Origin: Micromonospora chokoriensis
Lineage (GTDB): Bacteria; Actinomycetota; Actinomycetes; Mycobacteriales; Micromonosporaceae
Direction: 5' to 3'
NCBI RefSeq assembly: GCF_000718555.1
Contig: NZ_JOAN01000003.1
Location: 186,001 to 250,000, forward strand
Length of the DNA stretch: 64,000 nucleotides
Part shown: piece by piece, positions 15,090 through 23,203 of the stretch
Layout: every line of letters starts with the position of its first letter
Numbering within the stretch: the stretch's first letter is position 1
Notes under the pieces: model-generated
Told to the model about the DNA's origin: nothing
What the model saw: the letters and a program-made list of their open reading frames with translations, nothing else
Databases searched by the model: none
Made by a program: the position numbers and the translations under genes

Positions 15090-16103
15090 TCAGATCAGGT
15101 CGCGACGCCGGAACACGGCGAACGCCGCCGCGGTCAGCCCGCCGGTGAGTAGGAGCAGCACCGCCAAAGCTGTCGGCCAGGTCAGGCTGTAGAAACCCTC
15201 GCAGTAGTCGGTACCCGAGCTGCCGGCACAGAGCCGGGGGTCGAAGAACCGGGCCCCACCGCTGAGCCACGCACCGATGTGACTGGAGAGCATCAGCCGA
15301 TCCGGCCGCCGGGCGTCGATGATCTCCAGCACCAGACGACCGCCCAACTCCCACACCACCGCGTACGCGGCGAGCGCGCCGAGCGCCGCCGACGTGTGCC
15401 GACCCAGCGTGGCGATCGCGAAGCCCACCGCGGAAGCCAGCAACACCAGCACCAGACCACGGCCGTGCACCGCGCCGAGTGAACGCCAGAAGTCGCCGTC
15501 CAGACGGCCCGGCAACCCGGCGGTCTGCCCGATCATCCAGAACGTGGCGAGGTAGGCCGCCGACGCCAGCAGGGCCAGGACCAGGACCGTGCCGAGCAGG
15601 GTGCCCAACTTGGCGGCGAGCACCGTCATCCGGCGCGGTCGCCAGAGCAGCAGGTTCACCACGCCGCCCGAGTTCAGGTCGGCGCCGATGTAGGAGGCAC
15701 CCACCAGGAACCCGAAGAGCACCAGGAACGCGATGAGGAAGTACAGCAGCGGCCGCGCCTGGTCGGCGAAGTTGAACACGCCCGACAGATAGTCCGCGGC
15801 GATCGGCAGCCGGTCCTGCCGGATCGGGTCGATCGCCGAGCAGTCGGAGGGGAAGGTCTCGTTCGTGCCGGACGGCAACGAGTCATCCTGGTACGCCAGG
15901 CACTGCTGGTGCGTGACCTCCATGCTCCGGCGCGCGTCGGCGGCCTGCTCCCGCGCCGAGTTCAGCTCACTGACGGTCGGCTTGTGCGAGCCGACAAGCG
16001 TGGTCGCCGCCGTAACGGCGAACGCCAACACCAACAGGACGACCATGAGCTGCACGAAGCGACGCGCGGACAGCCGCTCCAACTCAGCACGCACCAGGTT
16101 CAC
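15090..16103 (-). CDS. ABC transporter permease (ABC-2 type)
   Basis: A 337-residue membrane protein. TM1 is FVQLMVVLLVLAFAVTAATTLVG, then a long extracellular region with Cys pairs (QQCLAY, SDCSAI), then five more TM segments, including LLYFLIAFLVLFGFLVGASYIGADLNSGGVVNLLLWRPRRM, a typical ABC-2 membrane motif. A short loop near the C-terminus (LCAGSSGTDYCEGFY) has another Cys pair. GTG 16103 overlaps the stop codon of the ATPase gene by 4 bases, so both subunits come from one mRNA. Direction is probably export; substrate unknown. Confidence 0.85.
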   Translation of the reverse strand: MNLVRAELERLSARRFVQLMVVLLVLAFAVTAATTLVGSHKPTVSELNSAREQAADARRSMEVTHQQCLAYQDDSLPSGTNETFPSDCSAIDPIRQDRLPIAADYLSGVFNFADQARPLLYFLIAFLVLFGFLVGASYIGADLNSGGVVNLLLWRPRRMTVLAAKLGTLLGTVLVLALLASAAYLATFWMIGQTAGLPGRLDGDFWRSLGAVHGRGLVLVLLASAVGFAIATLGRHTSAALGALAAYAVVWELGGRLVLEIIDARRPDRLMLSSHIGAWLSGGARFFDPRLCAGSSGTDYCEGFYSLTWPTALAVLLLLTGGLTAAAFAVFRRRDLI

Positions 16104-17098
16104 GCGTCCACCCCCCGGTCGAGATCGATCACAGCTTCGCCGTGCGGCAGCGACGAGTCGTCGACCTGCCGGGGCACCGACGGATGCTCGTACGCGCCGG
16201 TCAGCTCCAGGAAGACGCTCTCCAGATCCGGCCGCAGCGGCGTCAGCTCGCCCACCCACAGCCCCTGCTCACCGAGCACCCGGCTGATCACCGTCGGGTC
16301 GTCCACCCCGCCCACCACCAACGCCTCACCGTCCACGACCGCCGTCAGGTCGGCCGCGTGCAGCAGCTCGACGGCGCGCTCCGGCTCGGCCACCCGGACC
16401 AGGAACTCATGCCGATCGTGGCCCGCCAGCACCTCGTCCACCCGGCCGGACGCGACCCGCCGCCCCCGGGAAATGATCGTGACGTGGTCGCAGATCAGCT
16501 GGATCTCGCCCAGGATGTGACTGGACACCAGCACTGTCACCCCGCTGGCCGACAGCGACCGCATCAGGTCCCGCATCTCCCGGATGCCCGCCGGGTCCAG
16601 CCCGTTCGCCGGCTCGTCCAGGATGAGCAATCGCGGGTCCTTCAGCAGCGCGGACGCCACCGCGAGGCGCTGCTTCATGCCCAGCGAGTAGCCCTTCACC
16701 CGCTCGTCGCCCCGGTCGCTCAGGCCCACCAGATCCAGCACCTCGTCAACCCGCGAGACCGGCACCCCACCGGCGCGGGCCAACAACCGCAGCGTGCGGT
16801 AGCCGCTGAAGTTGCCGAAGAACTGCGGGCTCTCCACGATGGCGCCCACCTGGCCCGCCACCCGGGGCAGCAGCTCCGGCGACGGTTCGCCGAGCACTGT
16901 CATCCGCCCGCTGTCGGCACGTACCAGCCCGAGCAGCGCCCGCAGGGTGGTGGTCTTGCCAGAGCCGTTGGGGCCCAGGAAGCCGTGGATCTGGCCCGCC
17001 TCGACCAGCAGGTCGAACCCGTCCACCGCCACGCGTCGGCCGCTGCGCATGCTGTGGAATGTCTTGCGCAGACCCTCGATCTCGATGACCGCGCTCAT
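16100..17098 (-). CDS. ABC transporter ATP-binding protein
   Basis: A 332-residue ATPase with all motifs: Walker A GPNGSGKTTT (about 42-51), Q-loop EVESPQFF-like segment (VESPQFFGNFSGYRTL), signature YSLGMKQRL, Walker B LLILDEPANGLDP and the H-loop VLVSSH. The C-terminal 100 residues (RHEFLVRVAEPERAVELL ... LESVFLELTGAYE) form the extra domain common in drug or lantibiotic exporter ATPases of the CcmA/DrrA type. It drives the permease encoded by the overlapping gene at 15090-16103. The start at 17098 follows a GGAG about 9 nt upstream. Confidence 0.9.
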   Translation of the reverse strand: MSAVIEIEGLRKTFHSMRSGRRVAVDGFDLLVEAGQIHGFLGPNGSGKTTTLRALLGLVRADSGRMTVLGEPSPELLPRVAGQVGAIVESPQFFGNFSGYRTLRLLARAGGVPVSRVDEVLDLVGLSDRGDERVKGYSLGMKQRLAVASALLKDPRLLILDEPANGLDPAGIREMRDLMRSLSASGVTVLVSSHILGEIQLICDHVTIISRGRRVASGRVDEVLAGHDRHEFLVRVAEPERAVELLHAADLTAVVDGEALVVGGVDDPTVISRVLGEQGLWVGELTPLRPDLESVFLELTGAYEHPSVPRQVDDSSLPHGEAVIDLDRGVDA

Positions 17099-17179
17099 CG
17101 GCGCGGCTCCGTACCTCGACGGGGCATGAACCGTCCTTCGGTCTTGGTGATCAATGACACGGCGCTTCACCCTATGGCT

Positions 17180-17206
17180 GAGGCGCCGCCCATGGGGGGG
17201 CGCCTC
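17180..17206 (+). other. Inverted repeat in the leader of the ABC ATPase gene
   Basis: GAGGCGCC (17180-17187) and GGCGCCTC (17199-17206) could pair around an 11-nt loop that contains the in-frame ATG 17192. If translation begins at GTG 17231 the hairpin is in the 5' leader; if it begins at 17174 the hairpin lies in the coding region. Role unknown. Confidence 0.4.
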
Positions 17207-17230
17207 GGCGCTGCGTGGTTGGATGGTGCG

Positions 17231-18073
17231 GTGACTGGTGACCTGATCCCCGGCGCTGCCGGCGCCGCGCCTGCCGCCGCTTTCGTGGACCCGGATCTGG
17301 TGGTCAGCCTCGACGGCGTCGGTGTACGCCGCTCTGGCACCGCCCTCCTGGAGGACCTGACCTGGCGCGTCGAACTAGACGAGCGGTGGGTCGTGCTCGG
17401 CTCCAACGGCGCCGGCAAGACCACCCTGCTCAACCTCGCCGCCGGCCGGCTGCACCCCACCACGGGCGTCGCCCACGTGCTCGGCGAGCGCATCGGCCGC
17501 ACCGACGTCAACGAGCTGCGTACCCGGATCGGGCTCACCACCGCCGCGCTCGCCGAGCGACTGCCCGCCGACGAGCGGGTCAGCGACGTGGTGGTGACCG
17601 CCGCGTGGTCGGTGGTCGGCCGCTGGCGGGAGAACTACGACCGTGGCGACGAGTCGCGGGCGAAGGCGCTGCTGAGCCAACTCGGCGTCGGTGGCCTCGC
17701 CGAACGCCGCTACGGCACCCTCTCCGAGGGCGAGCGCAAGCGGGTGCAGATCGCCCGTGCCCTGATGACCGACCCGGAGCTGCTGCTCCTCGACGAGCCC
17801 GCCGCCGGGCTCGACCTGGGCGGTCGGGAAGACCTGGTCGCCCGGCTGGCCGAGCTGGCGTACGACCCGGACGCCCCGGCGATGGTGCTGGTCACCCACC
17901 ACGTGGAGGAGATCCCGCCCGGGTTCACCCACGCGCTGCTGTTGCGCGAGGGCGGGGTAGTCGCCCAGGGCCTGCTCGCCGAGGTGCTGACCGGTGACAA
18001 CCTCTCCAAGACCTTCGGTCTGCCGCTGGTCGTCGAGCGGTCCGGCGACCGCTTCACGGCCCGCGCCGCCTGA
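17231..18073 (+). CDS. Stand-alone ABC ATPase (ModF/PhrA-like)
   Basis: A 280-residue ATP-binding cassette protein. It contains VVSLDGVGVRRSGTALLEDLTWRVE, Walker A GSNGAGKTTL (about 55-64), signature TLSEGERKRVQIARAL, Walker B LLLLDEPAAGLDL and H-loop MVLVTHH. No permease gene is adjacent, and the sequence around WRENYD and RYGTLSEGE resembles the soluble ModF/PhrA-type ATPases whose partner is uncertain. The start is unsure: GTG 17231 gives a compact N-terminus; ATGs at 17174 and 17192 are in frame but fall in a hairpin. It is followed 24 bases later by a ribokinase gene. Confidence 0.8.
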   Translation: MTGDLIPGAAGAAPAAAFVDPDLVVSLDGVGVRRSGTALLEDLTWRVELDERWVVLGSNGAGKTTLLNLAAGRLHPTTGVAHVLGERIGRTDVNELRTRIGLTTAALAERLPADERVSDVVVTAAWSVVGRWRENYDRGDESRAKALLSQLGVGGLAERRYGTLSEGERKRVQIARALMTDPELLLLDEPAAGLDLGGREDLVARLAELAYDPDAPAMVLVTHHVEEIPPGFTHALLLREGGVVAQGLLAEVLTGDNLSKTFGLPLVVERSGDRFTARAA

Positions 18074-18097
18074 GCGACGGAACGGGCGGAGACGACC

Positions 18098-18994
18098 GTG
18101 CCGCAGACCCGGGTTGCCGTGGTGGGCAGCGCCAACATGGACCTGGTCGCGATGGCACCCGCGCTGCCGCGACTCGGCGAGACCATGCTCGGCACCGACT
18201 TCGTGATGGTGCCCGGCGGTAAGGGCGCCAACCAGGCCGTGGCCGCGGTCCGGGCCGGCGCCTCCTGCACCTTCCTCGGCGCGATCGGCTCGGATGGCTT
18301 CGGTGTCACCCTCAAGGCCCGCATCACCGCGGCCGGCGTGGACACCAGTCAGCTGCGCGTCGTCTACGGCGCCTCCGGGGTAGCGCTGGTGATGGTCAAC
18401 GCCCAGGGGGAGAACGCCATCGTGGTCACCCCCGGAGCGAACGACGCGCTTGTCGGCCTCACCGACGAGGAGCTGGCCACGGTACGCGCGGCGGACGTCC
18501 TGGTCGCCCAATTGGAGATCCCGGTGCAGACCGTGACCGCCGCCGCGGTGGCCGCCCGCGACGCCGGCACCAGGGTCATCCTGAACGCCGCCCCGGCACG
18601 GGACCTCCCGCCCGAGTTGCTCGCCGCCGTGGACCTGCTGGTCGTCAACGAGGGCGAGGCACAGGCGCTCGCCGGCCGAGGTCGGGAGGAGCCCCGCGCG
18701 CTGCTCGACCTGGCCCCCCGGGCCGTGCTCACGCTCGGCGGCGAGGGCGCCTGGTACGTCGACCGGGACGGCACCGAGGTGCACGTGCCGGCGGTACGTG
18801 TCGACGTGGTCGACTCCACCGCCGCGGGGGACGCGTTCACCGCCGCGCTGGCCGTCGGCTGGGGCGAAGGGCGCGACCTGGTCGACGCGGTGCGCTGGGC
18901 GGCGGCGGCCGGCGCTGCCTGCGTCCGCAAGCTCGGTGCCTCGGTGGCGCTACCGCAGCGCGCCGAGATCGACGAGCTGTACGTTCCGGCCTGA
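18098..18994 (+). CDS. rbsK: Ribokinase (PfkB family)
   Basis: A 298-residue PfkB-type sugar kinase. The N-terminal substrate motif is VVGSANMDLVAMAPALPRLGET, the glycine signature VPGGKGANQAVAAVRAGA, the central ILNAAPARDLP and NEGEAQAL, and the C-terminal signature DSTAAGDAFTAALAV holds the catalytic Asp and anion hole (normally DTTGAGD; here D-S-T-A-A-G-D). It likely phosphorylates D-ribose to ribose-5-phosphate, although related nucleoside kinases look similar. GTG 18098 has GGCGGAG about 6 nt upstream. No ribose transporter is nearby. Confidence 0.85.
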   Translation: MPQTRVAVVGSANMDLVAMAPALPRLGETMLGTDFVMVPGGKGANQAVAAVRAGASCTFLGAIGSDGFGVTLKARITAAGVDTSQLRVVYGASGVALVMVNAQGENAIVVTPGANDALVGLTDEELATVRAADVLVAQLEIPVQTVTAAAVAARDAGTRVILNAAPARDLPPELLAAVDLLVVNEGEAQALAGRGREEPRALLDLAPRAVLTLGGEGAWYVDRDGTEVHVPAVRVDVVDSTAAGDAFTAALAVGWGEGRDLVDAVRWAAAAGAACVRKLGASVALPQRAEIDELYVPA

Positions 18995-19029
18995 CCGCAC
19001 CGGCCCGTCCGTGCGCAGGCCGGCGGCGC

Positions 19030-19611
19030 TCAGAGGGCCGGATCGTCGACGAGCTTCTCGCCGCGTCGGCGCAGCATGCCCAGCCCAGGGATGCCGGCCA
19101 CGGCGAGCTTGAGATCGCGGGTCACGTCCAGCAGGTCGTGCAGGTCGGGACCGACCCGGTCCAGCGTGGCCAAGATCGGCAGGATGTCCGCCGTCAGGTG
19201 CTCCTTGAGCTTGGGCAACTCGTCGATCAGGTGGATCGCCGCCGTGATCTCCTCGTGGCTGAGCTGCTCGACGAACCGTTCGGTCATCGGTGCGGCCCGG
19301 CGCAGCGCCGGCTCGTACGCCGCCATCAGCTCGGCTGCGGTTGTGGCCGCCTGCGCAGCGGTCTGCACGGTGCCGGCAGCCCGGTCGGCCACGGCGTCAG
19401 CCTTCGCGACAACCTGGTCGGTCCGGTCCAGGGTGGTCTCGATCCGGTCGACCACGCCGTTGATCCGGGCCAGCAACGCCTCCACCCCGTCCAGCACCGC
19501 GAACGCGCGGGCGGGCACGGCGGCCATCGAGGCGGCCGAGCCGAGCGCCTGGTCGAGAGCGGAGCGGGTCAGGCCAACCACGGCGGCCGGGGTGGGGAGG
19601 GGAATCGCCAT
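19030..19611 (-). CDS. Conserved hypothetical helical protein
   Basis: A 193-residue protein predicted to be almost entirely helical. Residues about 45-110 are a coiled-coil-like stretch rich in Ala, Val, Asp and Arg (INGVVDRIETTLDRTDQVVAKADAVADRAAG). The second half reads EEITAAIHLIDELPKLKEHLTADILPILATLDRVGPDLHDLLDVTRDL. Similar proteins occur in actinobacteria as uncharacterised proteins, sometimes related to DUF948-type membrane-associated helices, but no membrane segment is clear here. Function unknown. Confidence 0.65.
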   Translation of the reverse strand: MAIPLPTPAAVVGLTRSALDQALGSAASMAAVPARAFAVLDGVEALLARINGVVDRIETTLDRTDQVVAKADAVADRAAGTVQTAAQAATTAAELMAAYEPALRRAAPMTERFVEQLSHEEITAAIHLIDELPKLKEHLTADILPILATLDRVGPDLHDLLDVTRDLKLAVAGIPGLGMLRRRGEKLVDDPAL

Positions 19612-19658
19612 GGGATCAAGTGTGCGTCGGCTGTGCCACAACCGCCCGACGGGGCCGG

Positions 19659-20048
19659 TCAGCGTGAGGTTCGACCGGCTGTGTCGGCGCGGGCCACCCG
19701 TAGCGCCCACCAGATCAACGGCGCCTGCAAGGGCACCCGACCGTACGCGATGGCCCGCTTCGTCGGGCGGCGGTGTCGCCAGTCCACGGCCATCTTCACG
19801 TTCGCCGGCAGGACGGCGACGAAGAGCGCGGCGGCGGCCCGACCGCCGGCCCGCCGGGTGGCCGGGTTCGCGACCGCCGCCGCCACGGCCAGCTCGGCGA
19901 CCCCGCTGGCGTACGTCCAGAACCGGGCCGGGCCGGGCAACGCGCGCGGCACGATCGGGTCGTAGAGGCCGGGGCGTACCAGATGGGTGACGCCGGCTGC
20001 GGCGAGCAGGCCGGCCAAAGCGACGGCCTCGCCACGGCGGGTGGTCAT
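19659..20048 (-). CDS. DoxX-like membrane protein
   Basis: A 129-residue protein with four predicted transmembrane helices: VALAGLLAAAGVTHLV, WTYASGVAELAVAAAVANP, AAAALFVAVLPANVKMAVDW and a C-terminal PLIWWALRVA. Length and helix spacing fit the DoxX/DoxD-related small membrane family, in which GVxH, G-x-x-E and a P-A-N-x-x-M-A motif are common. The start codon overlaps the stop of the DUF6232 gene by 4 bases (20045-20048), so the two are co-translated. Role unknown. Confidence 0.7.
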   Translation of the reverse strand: MTTRRGEAVALAGLLAAAGVTHLVRPGLYDPIVPRALPGPARFWTYASGVAELAVAAAVANPATRRAGGRAAAALFVAVLPANVKMAVDWRHRRPTKRAIAYGRVPLQAPLIWWALRVARADTAGRTSR

Positions 20049-20527
20049 CGATGGTCCCCCTGCTGTTCGACGGCGCGCTGCACGGCCCGGTAGATCTGCC
20101 CGAACCGTAGCGCGTCCGGTGTGCGCACCAGCAGGTCCTCCCGGCCGTGGTGCTGCACCCACAGCTCGTGCACGTGGCTGCCGCGCTCGTAGGAGCGGTC
20201 CAGCCAGCCCAGGGGGATCTCCAGGAACGGTGTCAGCGCCAACGCCCCCACCGCGCAGGCGGCGAGGATGATCAGCGCCAGCTGCCAGTTGCCCCGGTCC
20301 TGTGCCGACCACGCCAGTGACAGCACGCAGACCACCGCGACCAGCGGCGGCAGCGAGAGCAGCAGGACCAGCACACCGCGACCCAGCACACGGCCGCGTA
20401 CGGCCAGGGTCTTCTGCCCCCGCTCGTGCCAGACGAACGTCACGTCGGACAGGGCGATCACCTGACCGCCCGCCCGGATCGACTCGGATGTCACCTGCAC
20501 CGCGTCGTCCCGGTAATAGAGGGTCAT
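20045..20527 (-). CDS. DUF6232 family membrane protein
   Basis: A 160-residue protein starting MTLYYRDDAVQVTSESIRAGGQVIALSDVTFVWHERG. It then has two hydrophobic segments (GVLVLLLSLPPLVAVVCVLSLAW and LALIILAACAVGALALTPFL) and a conserved cytoplasmic tail HELWVQHHGREDLLVRTPDALRFGQIYRAVQRAVE. This layout defines DUF6232. A GTG at 20530 directly precedes the ATG. The next gene upstream (20612-21091) is a paralogue with the same start and tail, indicating a tandem duplication. Confidence 0.8.
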   Translation of the reverse strand: MTLYYRDDAVQVTSESIRAGGQVIALSDVTFVWHERGQKTLAVRGRVLGRGVLVLLLSLPPLVAVVCVLSLAWSAQDRGNWQLALIILAACAVGALALTPFLEIPLGWLDRSYERGSHVHELWVQHHGREDLLVRTPDALRFGQIYRAVQRAVEQQGDHR

Positions 20528-20611
20528 CACTAAGCTTAACCACCGGCAGGCAACCTCGTCGCGCTCGAACCTCGTCGGGGGAGGGCCGGGACGAAGGCCA
20601 GAGCCGGGGAG

Positions 20612-21091
20612 CTAGCGGCGGGTGACGGGGCGGGCCGGTTGGCTGTGCTCTACCGCGCGCTGCACCGCTCGGTAGATCTGCCCGAAACGCAGCGCGTCGC
20701 GGGTGTGCAGCAAGCGCACCGGCTGACCGCGCCATCGGGCCCAGATCTCCAGTTGGCGGCTGCCCCGGGCGTACGAGCGGTCCAGGTGTTCGAAGAGGAA
20801 GTCGGCGACCGGCCCGACGGCCAACCCGACCAGCACCGACGCGCCGACGATCGCGATCGTCACGGTGGGTGAGCGGTGCAGCCAGACGGCTAGGCCGATG
20901 CCGAGCACCGCGGCGACAAGCGGACCGGCGAGCGCGGCACCGATCGCACCCCGCCCCACCAGGACCCGCCAGGAACGGGTGCCACGGCGGTGCCAGATCA
21001 CGGTGATGTCGGCCAGCGCGTAGCTGCGGCCGTCGACGCGGACGGTGGTCGAGGTGACCTGCACCGATCTGTCGTCGTAGTACGTCGTCAT
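20612..21091 (-). CDS. DUF6232 family membrane protein, tandem paralogue
   Basis: A 159-residue protein, MTTYYDDRSVQVTSTTVRVDGRSYALADITVIWHRRG, with two hydrophobic segments and the tail RQLEIWARWRGQPVRLLHTRDALRFGQIYRAVQRAVEHS. The stretch ALRFGQIYRAVQRAVE is identical in the neighbouring gene at 20045-20527, while the membrane segments have diverged. ATG 21091 has GGGAG 7 nt upstream. The function of the family is unknown. Confidence 0.8.
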   Translation of the reverse strand: MTTYYDDRSVQVTSTTVRVDGRSYALADITVIWHRRGTRSWRVLVGRGAIGAALAGPLVAAVLGIGLAVWLHRSPTVTIAIVGASVLVGLAVGPVADFLFEHLDRSYARGSRQLEIWARWRGQPVRLLHTRDALRFGQIYRAVQRAVEHSQPARPVTRR

Positions 21092-21189
21092 GGCTGGACT
21101 CCCGCCCACGGGGCTGACACCACACTACTTACCCAAACGAGCCGGGTCGTAAGGTTGGCACGCGACTTCGACGAGGAAGTGAGGGCAGC

Positions 21190-21963
21190 GTGGGCGAGTT
21201 CGTTCGGCTGGAGACCAAGGACGGCATCGGCACGATCCGGCTGGAGCGGCCGCCGATGAACGCGCTCAACACCCAGGTGCAGGAGGAGCTGCGCGCCGCC
21301 GCCGCGGCGGCCACCGCCGATCCCGAGGTCCGCGCCGTCATCGTGTACGGCGGGGAGAAGGTCTTCGCCGCCGGAGCGGACATCAAGCAGATGGCCGAGA
21401 TGTCCTACGTGGACATGGCTGAGCGGGCTGCGAACCTGTCCAGCGCGCTCGGCGCGATCGCCCGGATCCCCAAGCCGGTCGTCGCCGCGATCACCGGGTA
21501 TGCGCTCGGTGGCGGCTGCGAGCTGGCGTTGGCCTGTGACTGGCGGGTGGTCGCCGAGGACGCCAAGCTCGGCCAGCCGGAGATCAAGCTGGGCGTCATC
21601 CCGGGTGCGGGTGGCACCCAGCGGCTGGCCCGCCTCATCGGCCCGGCCCGCGCCAAGGACCTGATCATGTCGGGGCGGATGGTGGACGCGCAGGAGGCGC
21701 TGCGGATCGGTCTGGCCGACCGGGTCGCCCCGGCCGCAGAGGTGTACGACACGGCCGTCGCGCTGATCACTCCGTACCTGAATGGGCCGGTGCAGGCGCT
21801 GCGCGCGGCGAAGCTGGCGGTCGACGGCGGCCTGGACATGGACCTGAACTCGGGCCTGGCCTGGGAGAGTCAGCTCTTCGCGGCGCTGTTCGCCACCGAC
21901 GACCGGCGGGAGGGCATGGCGGCCTTCGTCGAGAAGCGCAAGCCGGGCTTCACCGGCCGCTGA
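21190..21963 (+). CDS. Enoyl-CoA hydratase/isomerase family protein
   Basis: A 257-residue crotonase-fold enzyme. Visible family features: [18 protein letters not shown], the oxyanion loop [15 protein letters not shown], the second oxyanion strand [23 protein letters not shown], and the two catalytic Glu positions of true hydratases in CELALACD and [17 protein letters not shown]. Both Glu residues are present, so hydratase activity (trans-2-enoyl-CoA to 3-hydroxyacyl-CoA) is likely. It is a single gene with no beta-oxidation neighbours. GTG 21190 has a purine-rich GAGGAAGTGAGGG upstream. Confidence 0.9.
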   Translation: MGEFVRLETKDGIGTIRLERPPMNALNTQVQEELRAAAAAATADPEVRAVIVYGGEKVFAAGADIKQMAEMSYVDMAERAANLSSALGAIARIPKPVVAAITGYALGGGCELALACDWRVVAEDAKLGQPEIKLGVIPGAGGTQRLARLIGPARAKDLIMSGRMVDAQEALRIGLADRVAPAAEVYDTAVALITPYLNGPVQALRAAKLAVDGGLDMDLNSGLAWESQLFAALFATDDRREGMAAFVEKRKPGFTGR

Positions 21964-21977
21964 CCGGCCCGGGGTCG

Positions 21978-23003
21978 TCACACCCAGCCGCGCCGGACCG
22001 CTTCCATCCCGGCCTGGAATCGGGTCTCGGCGCCGACCATCGCCATGATCCGGTGTACGTGTCGGTGCACGGTCCGCACGCTCCAGCCCAGCGTCCGGGC
22101 GATCCTCTCGTCGGTGGCCCCGCCGGCCAGCAGGCCGAGCAGCTCGATGTCGCGGTCGGTGAGTCGGTCCGGTTGCTCCTCAGCGGTCGGGCCGCTCCCG
22201 CCCTCGGTCGGGCCGAGCGGGCCGTTCCGCGCGCCGCCGACCGAGCGGTTGATGGCGACGGCCCGCTCCCAGAGCGCCTCGAACAGCCCGCCGACCGCGT
22301 CCAGCAGTGACGACGGGTGCACCAGGTACGCGGCGTCGGTCAGCTGCCCAGCCGCCAGGACGGGGATGAGCGCGAACCGGTCGTCGCAGAGCAGCATCTT
22401 CATCGGCACGTTGCTGGCGACTCGGGCGCGTTCGCCGGACTGGATGCCCCGCCAGATCTCCGCCATCCGCCCCGGGATGGCCAACGCCGACCGGTCGTAG
22501 ATCACCCGGTAGGTGAGGCCGCGGTCGGCGAGCTGTTGGGTCTCCTCGGTGTTGCCACTGGCCGGGTTGTCCAGGTAGGGCGGCCGGTCCATGCCGCGAA
22601 TCTGCACCCGCGCCTCACGTTGCAGCCGGACGAGGGTGGCCCGGAGGTTCGCGGCCCCCTCGATGACCTCGACCAGCTCGGCCGGGTGTTGACCCGGCCC
22701 CTCGTGCCGCCGGATGTCCTTGGCCAACTCGTCAGCGTGCCGGCGCAGGCGGAGCAGCTCGCGCTCCTGCTCGGCGATCAGGAAGGTAGCCACCTGGTCC
22801 GGTGACGTTGCCGCGTAGCGGGCCGGGCGGCCCGGTAGTCGACTGGCCAGGCCACCGTCGACCAGGCGGCCGAGCGCGCTTCTCAGCTGTGCCCGGGAGA
22901 GCGCGACGTCGCCGAGGAGATCGTTGAGGGCCGCCTGGCGACGCCGAGCCAGCGCCTCGTACACGAGCCCGTCGGGCTCGGGCACGCCCACCGCACGCCA
23001 CAT
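21978..23003 (-). CDS. TrmB-like / LuxR-type HTH transcriptional regulator
   Basis: A 341-residue regulator. The N-terminus (about 10-65) is a winged helix, EALARRRQAALNDLLGDVALSRAQLRSALGRLVDGGLASRL, of the TrmB type. The middle (110-230) is a PLD-like/TrmB sensor region (IRGMDRPPY ... YRVIYDRSAL ... ARVASNVPMKMLLCDDRFALIPV). The C-terminus (about 280-341) is a LuxR HTH, RLTDRDIELLGLLAGGATDERIARTLGWSVRTVHRHVHRIMA. Such two-HTH proteins are common in Micromonospora and Streptomyces beside secreted protease genes. It is divergent from the S53 protease gene and may control it. Confidence 0.8.
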   Translation of the reverse strand: MWRAVGVPEPDGLVYEALARRRQAALNDLLGDVALSRAQLRSALGRLVDGGLASRLPGRPARYAATSPDQVATFLIAEQERELLRLRRHADELAKDIRRHEGPGQHPAELVEVIEGAANLRATLVRLQREARVQIRGMDRPPYLDNPASGNTEETQQLADRGLTYRVIYDRSALAIPGRMAEIWRGIQSGERARVASNVPMKMLLCDDRFALIPVLAAGQLTDAAYLVHPSSLLDAVGGLFEALWERAVAINRSVGGARNGPLGPTEGGSGPTAEEQPDRLTDRDIELLGLLAGGATDERIARTLGWSVRTVHRHVHRIMAMVGAETRFQAGMEAVRRGWV

Positions 23004-23203
23004 CCGAGGCCTCCGTCGGGAACCAGCCAGCTGTCCGGAACATGAATGCCCCGGGACATTGTCCGTACTTTCTGGTCCATGCCAAGATCATCCTTCGACG
23101 TACGCCGGTTTTTGTGTCAGGGATCATGCGCGCCTGGCGGGTGGTGCGTTCGCGGTCTCAACGGCGAGCCGTGTCCATGATTCTTCTGACGAGGAGTAAC
23201 TGG

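Noticed and set aside
21129..21153. CTTAC ... GTAAG inverted repeat upstream of the enoyl-CoA hydratase
   Set aside because: Arms are only 5 bp with a 15-bp spacer; too weak to call an operator.
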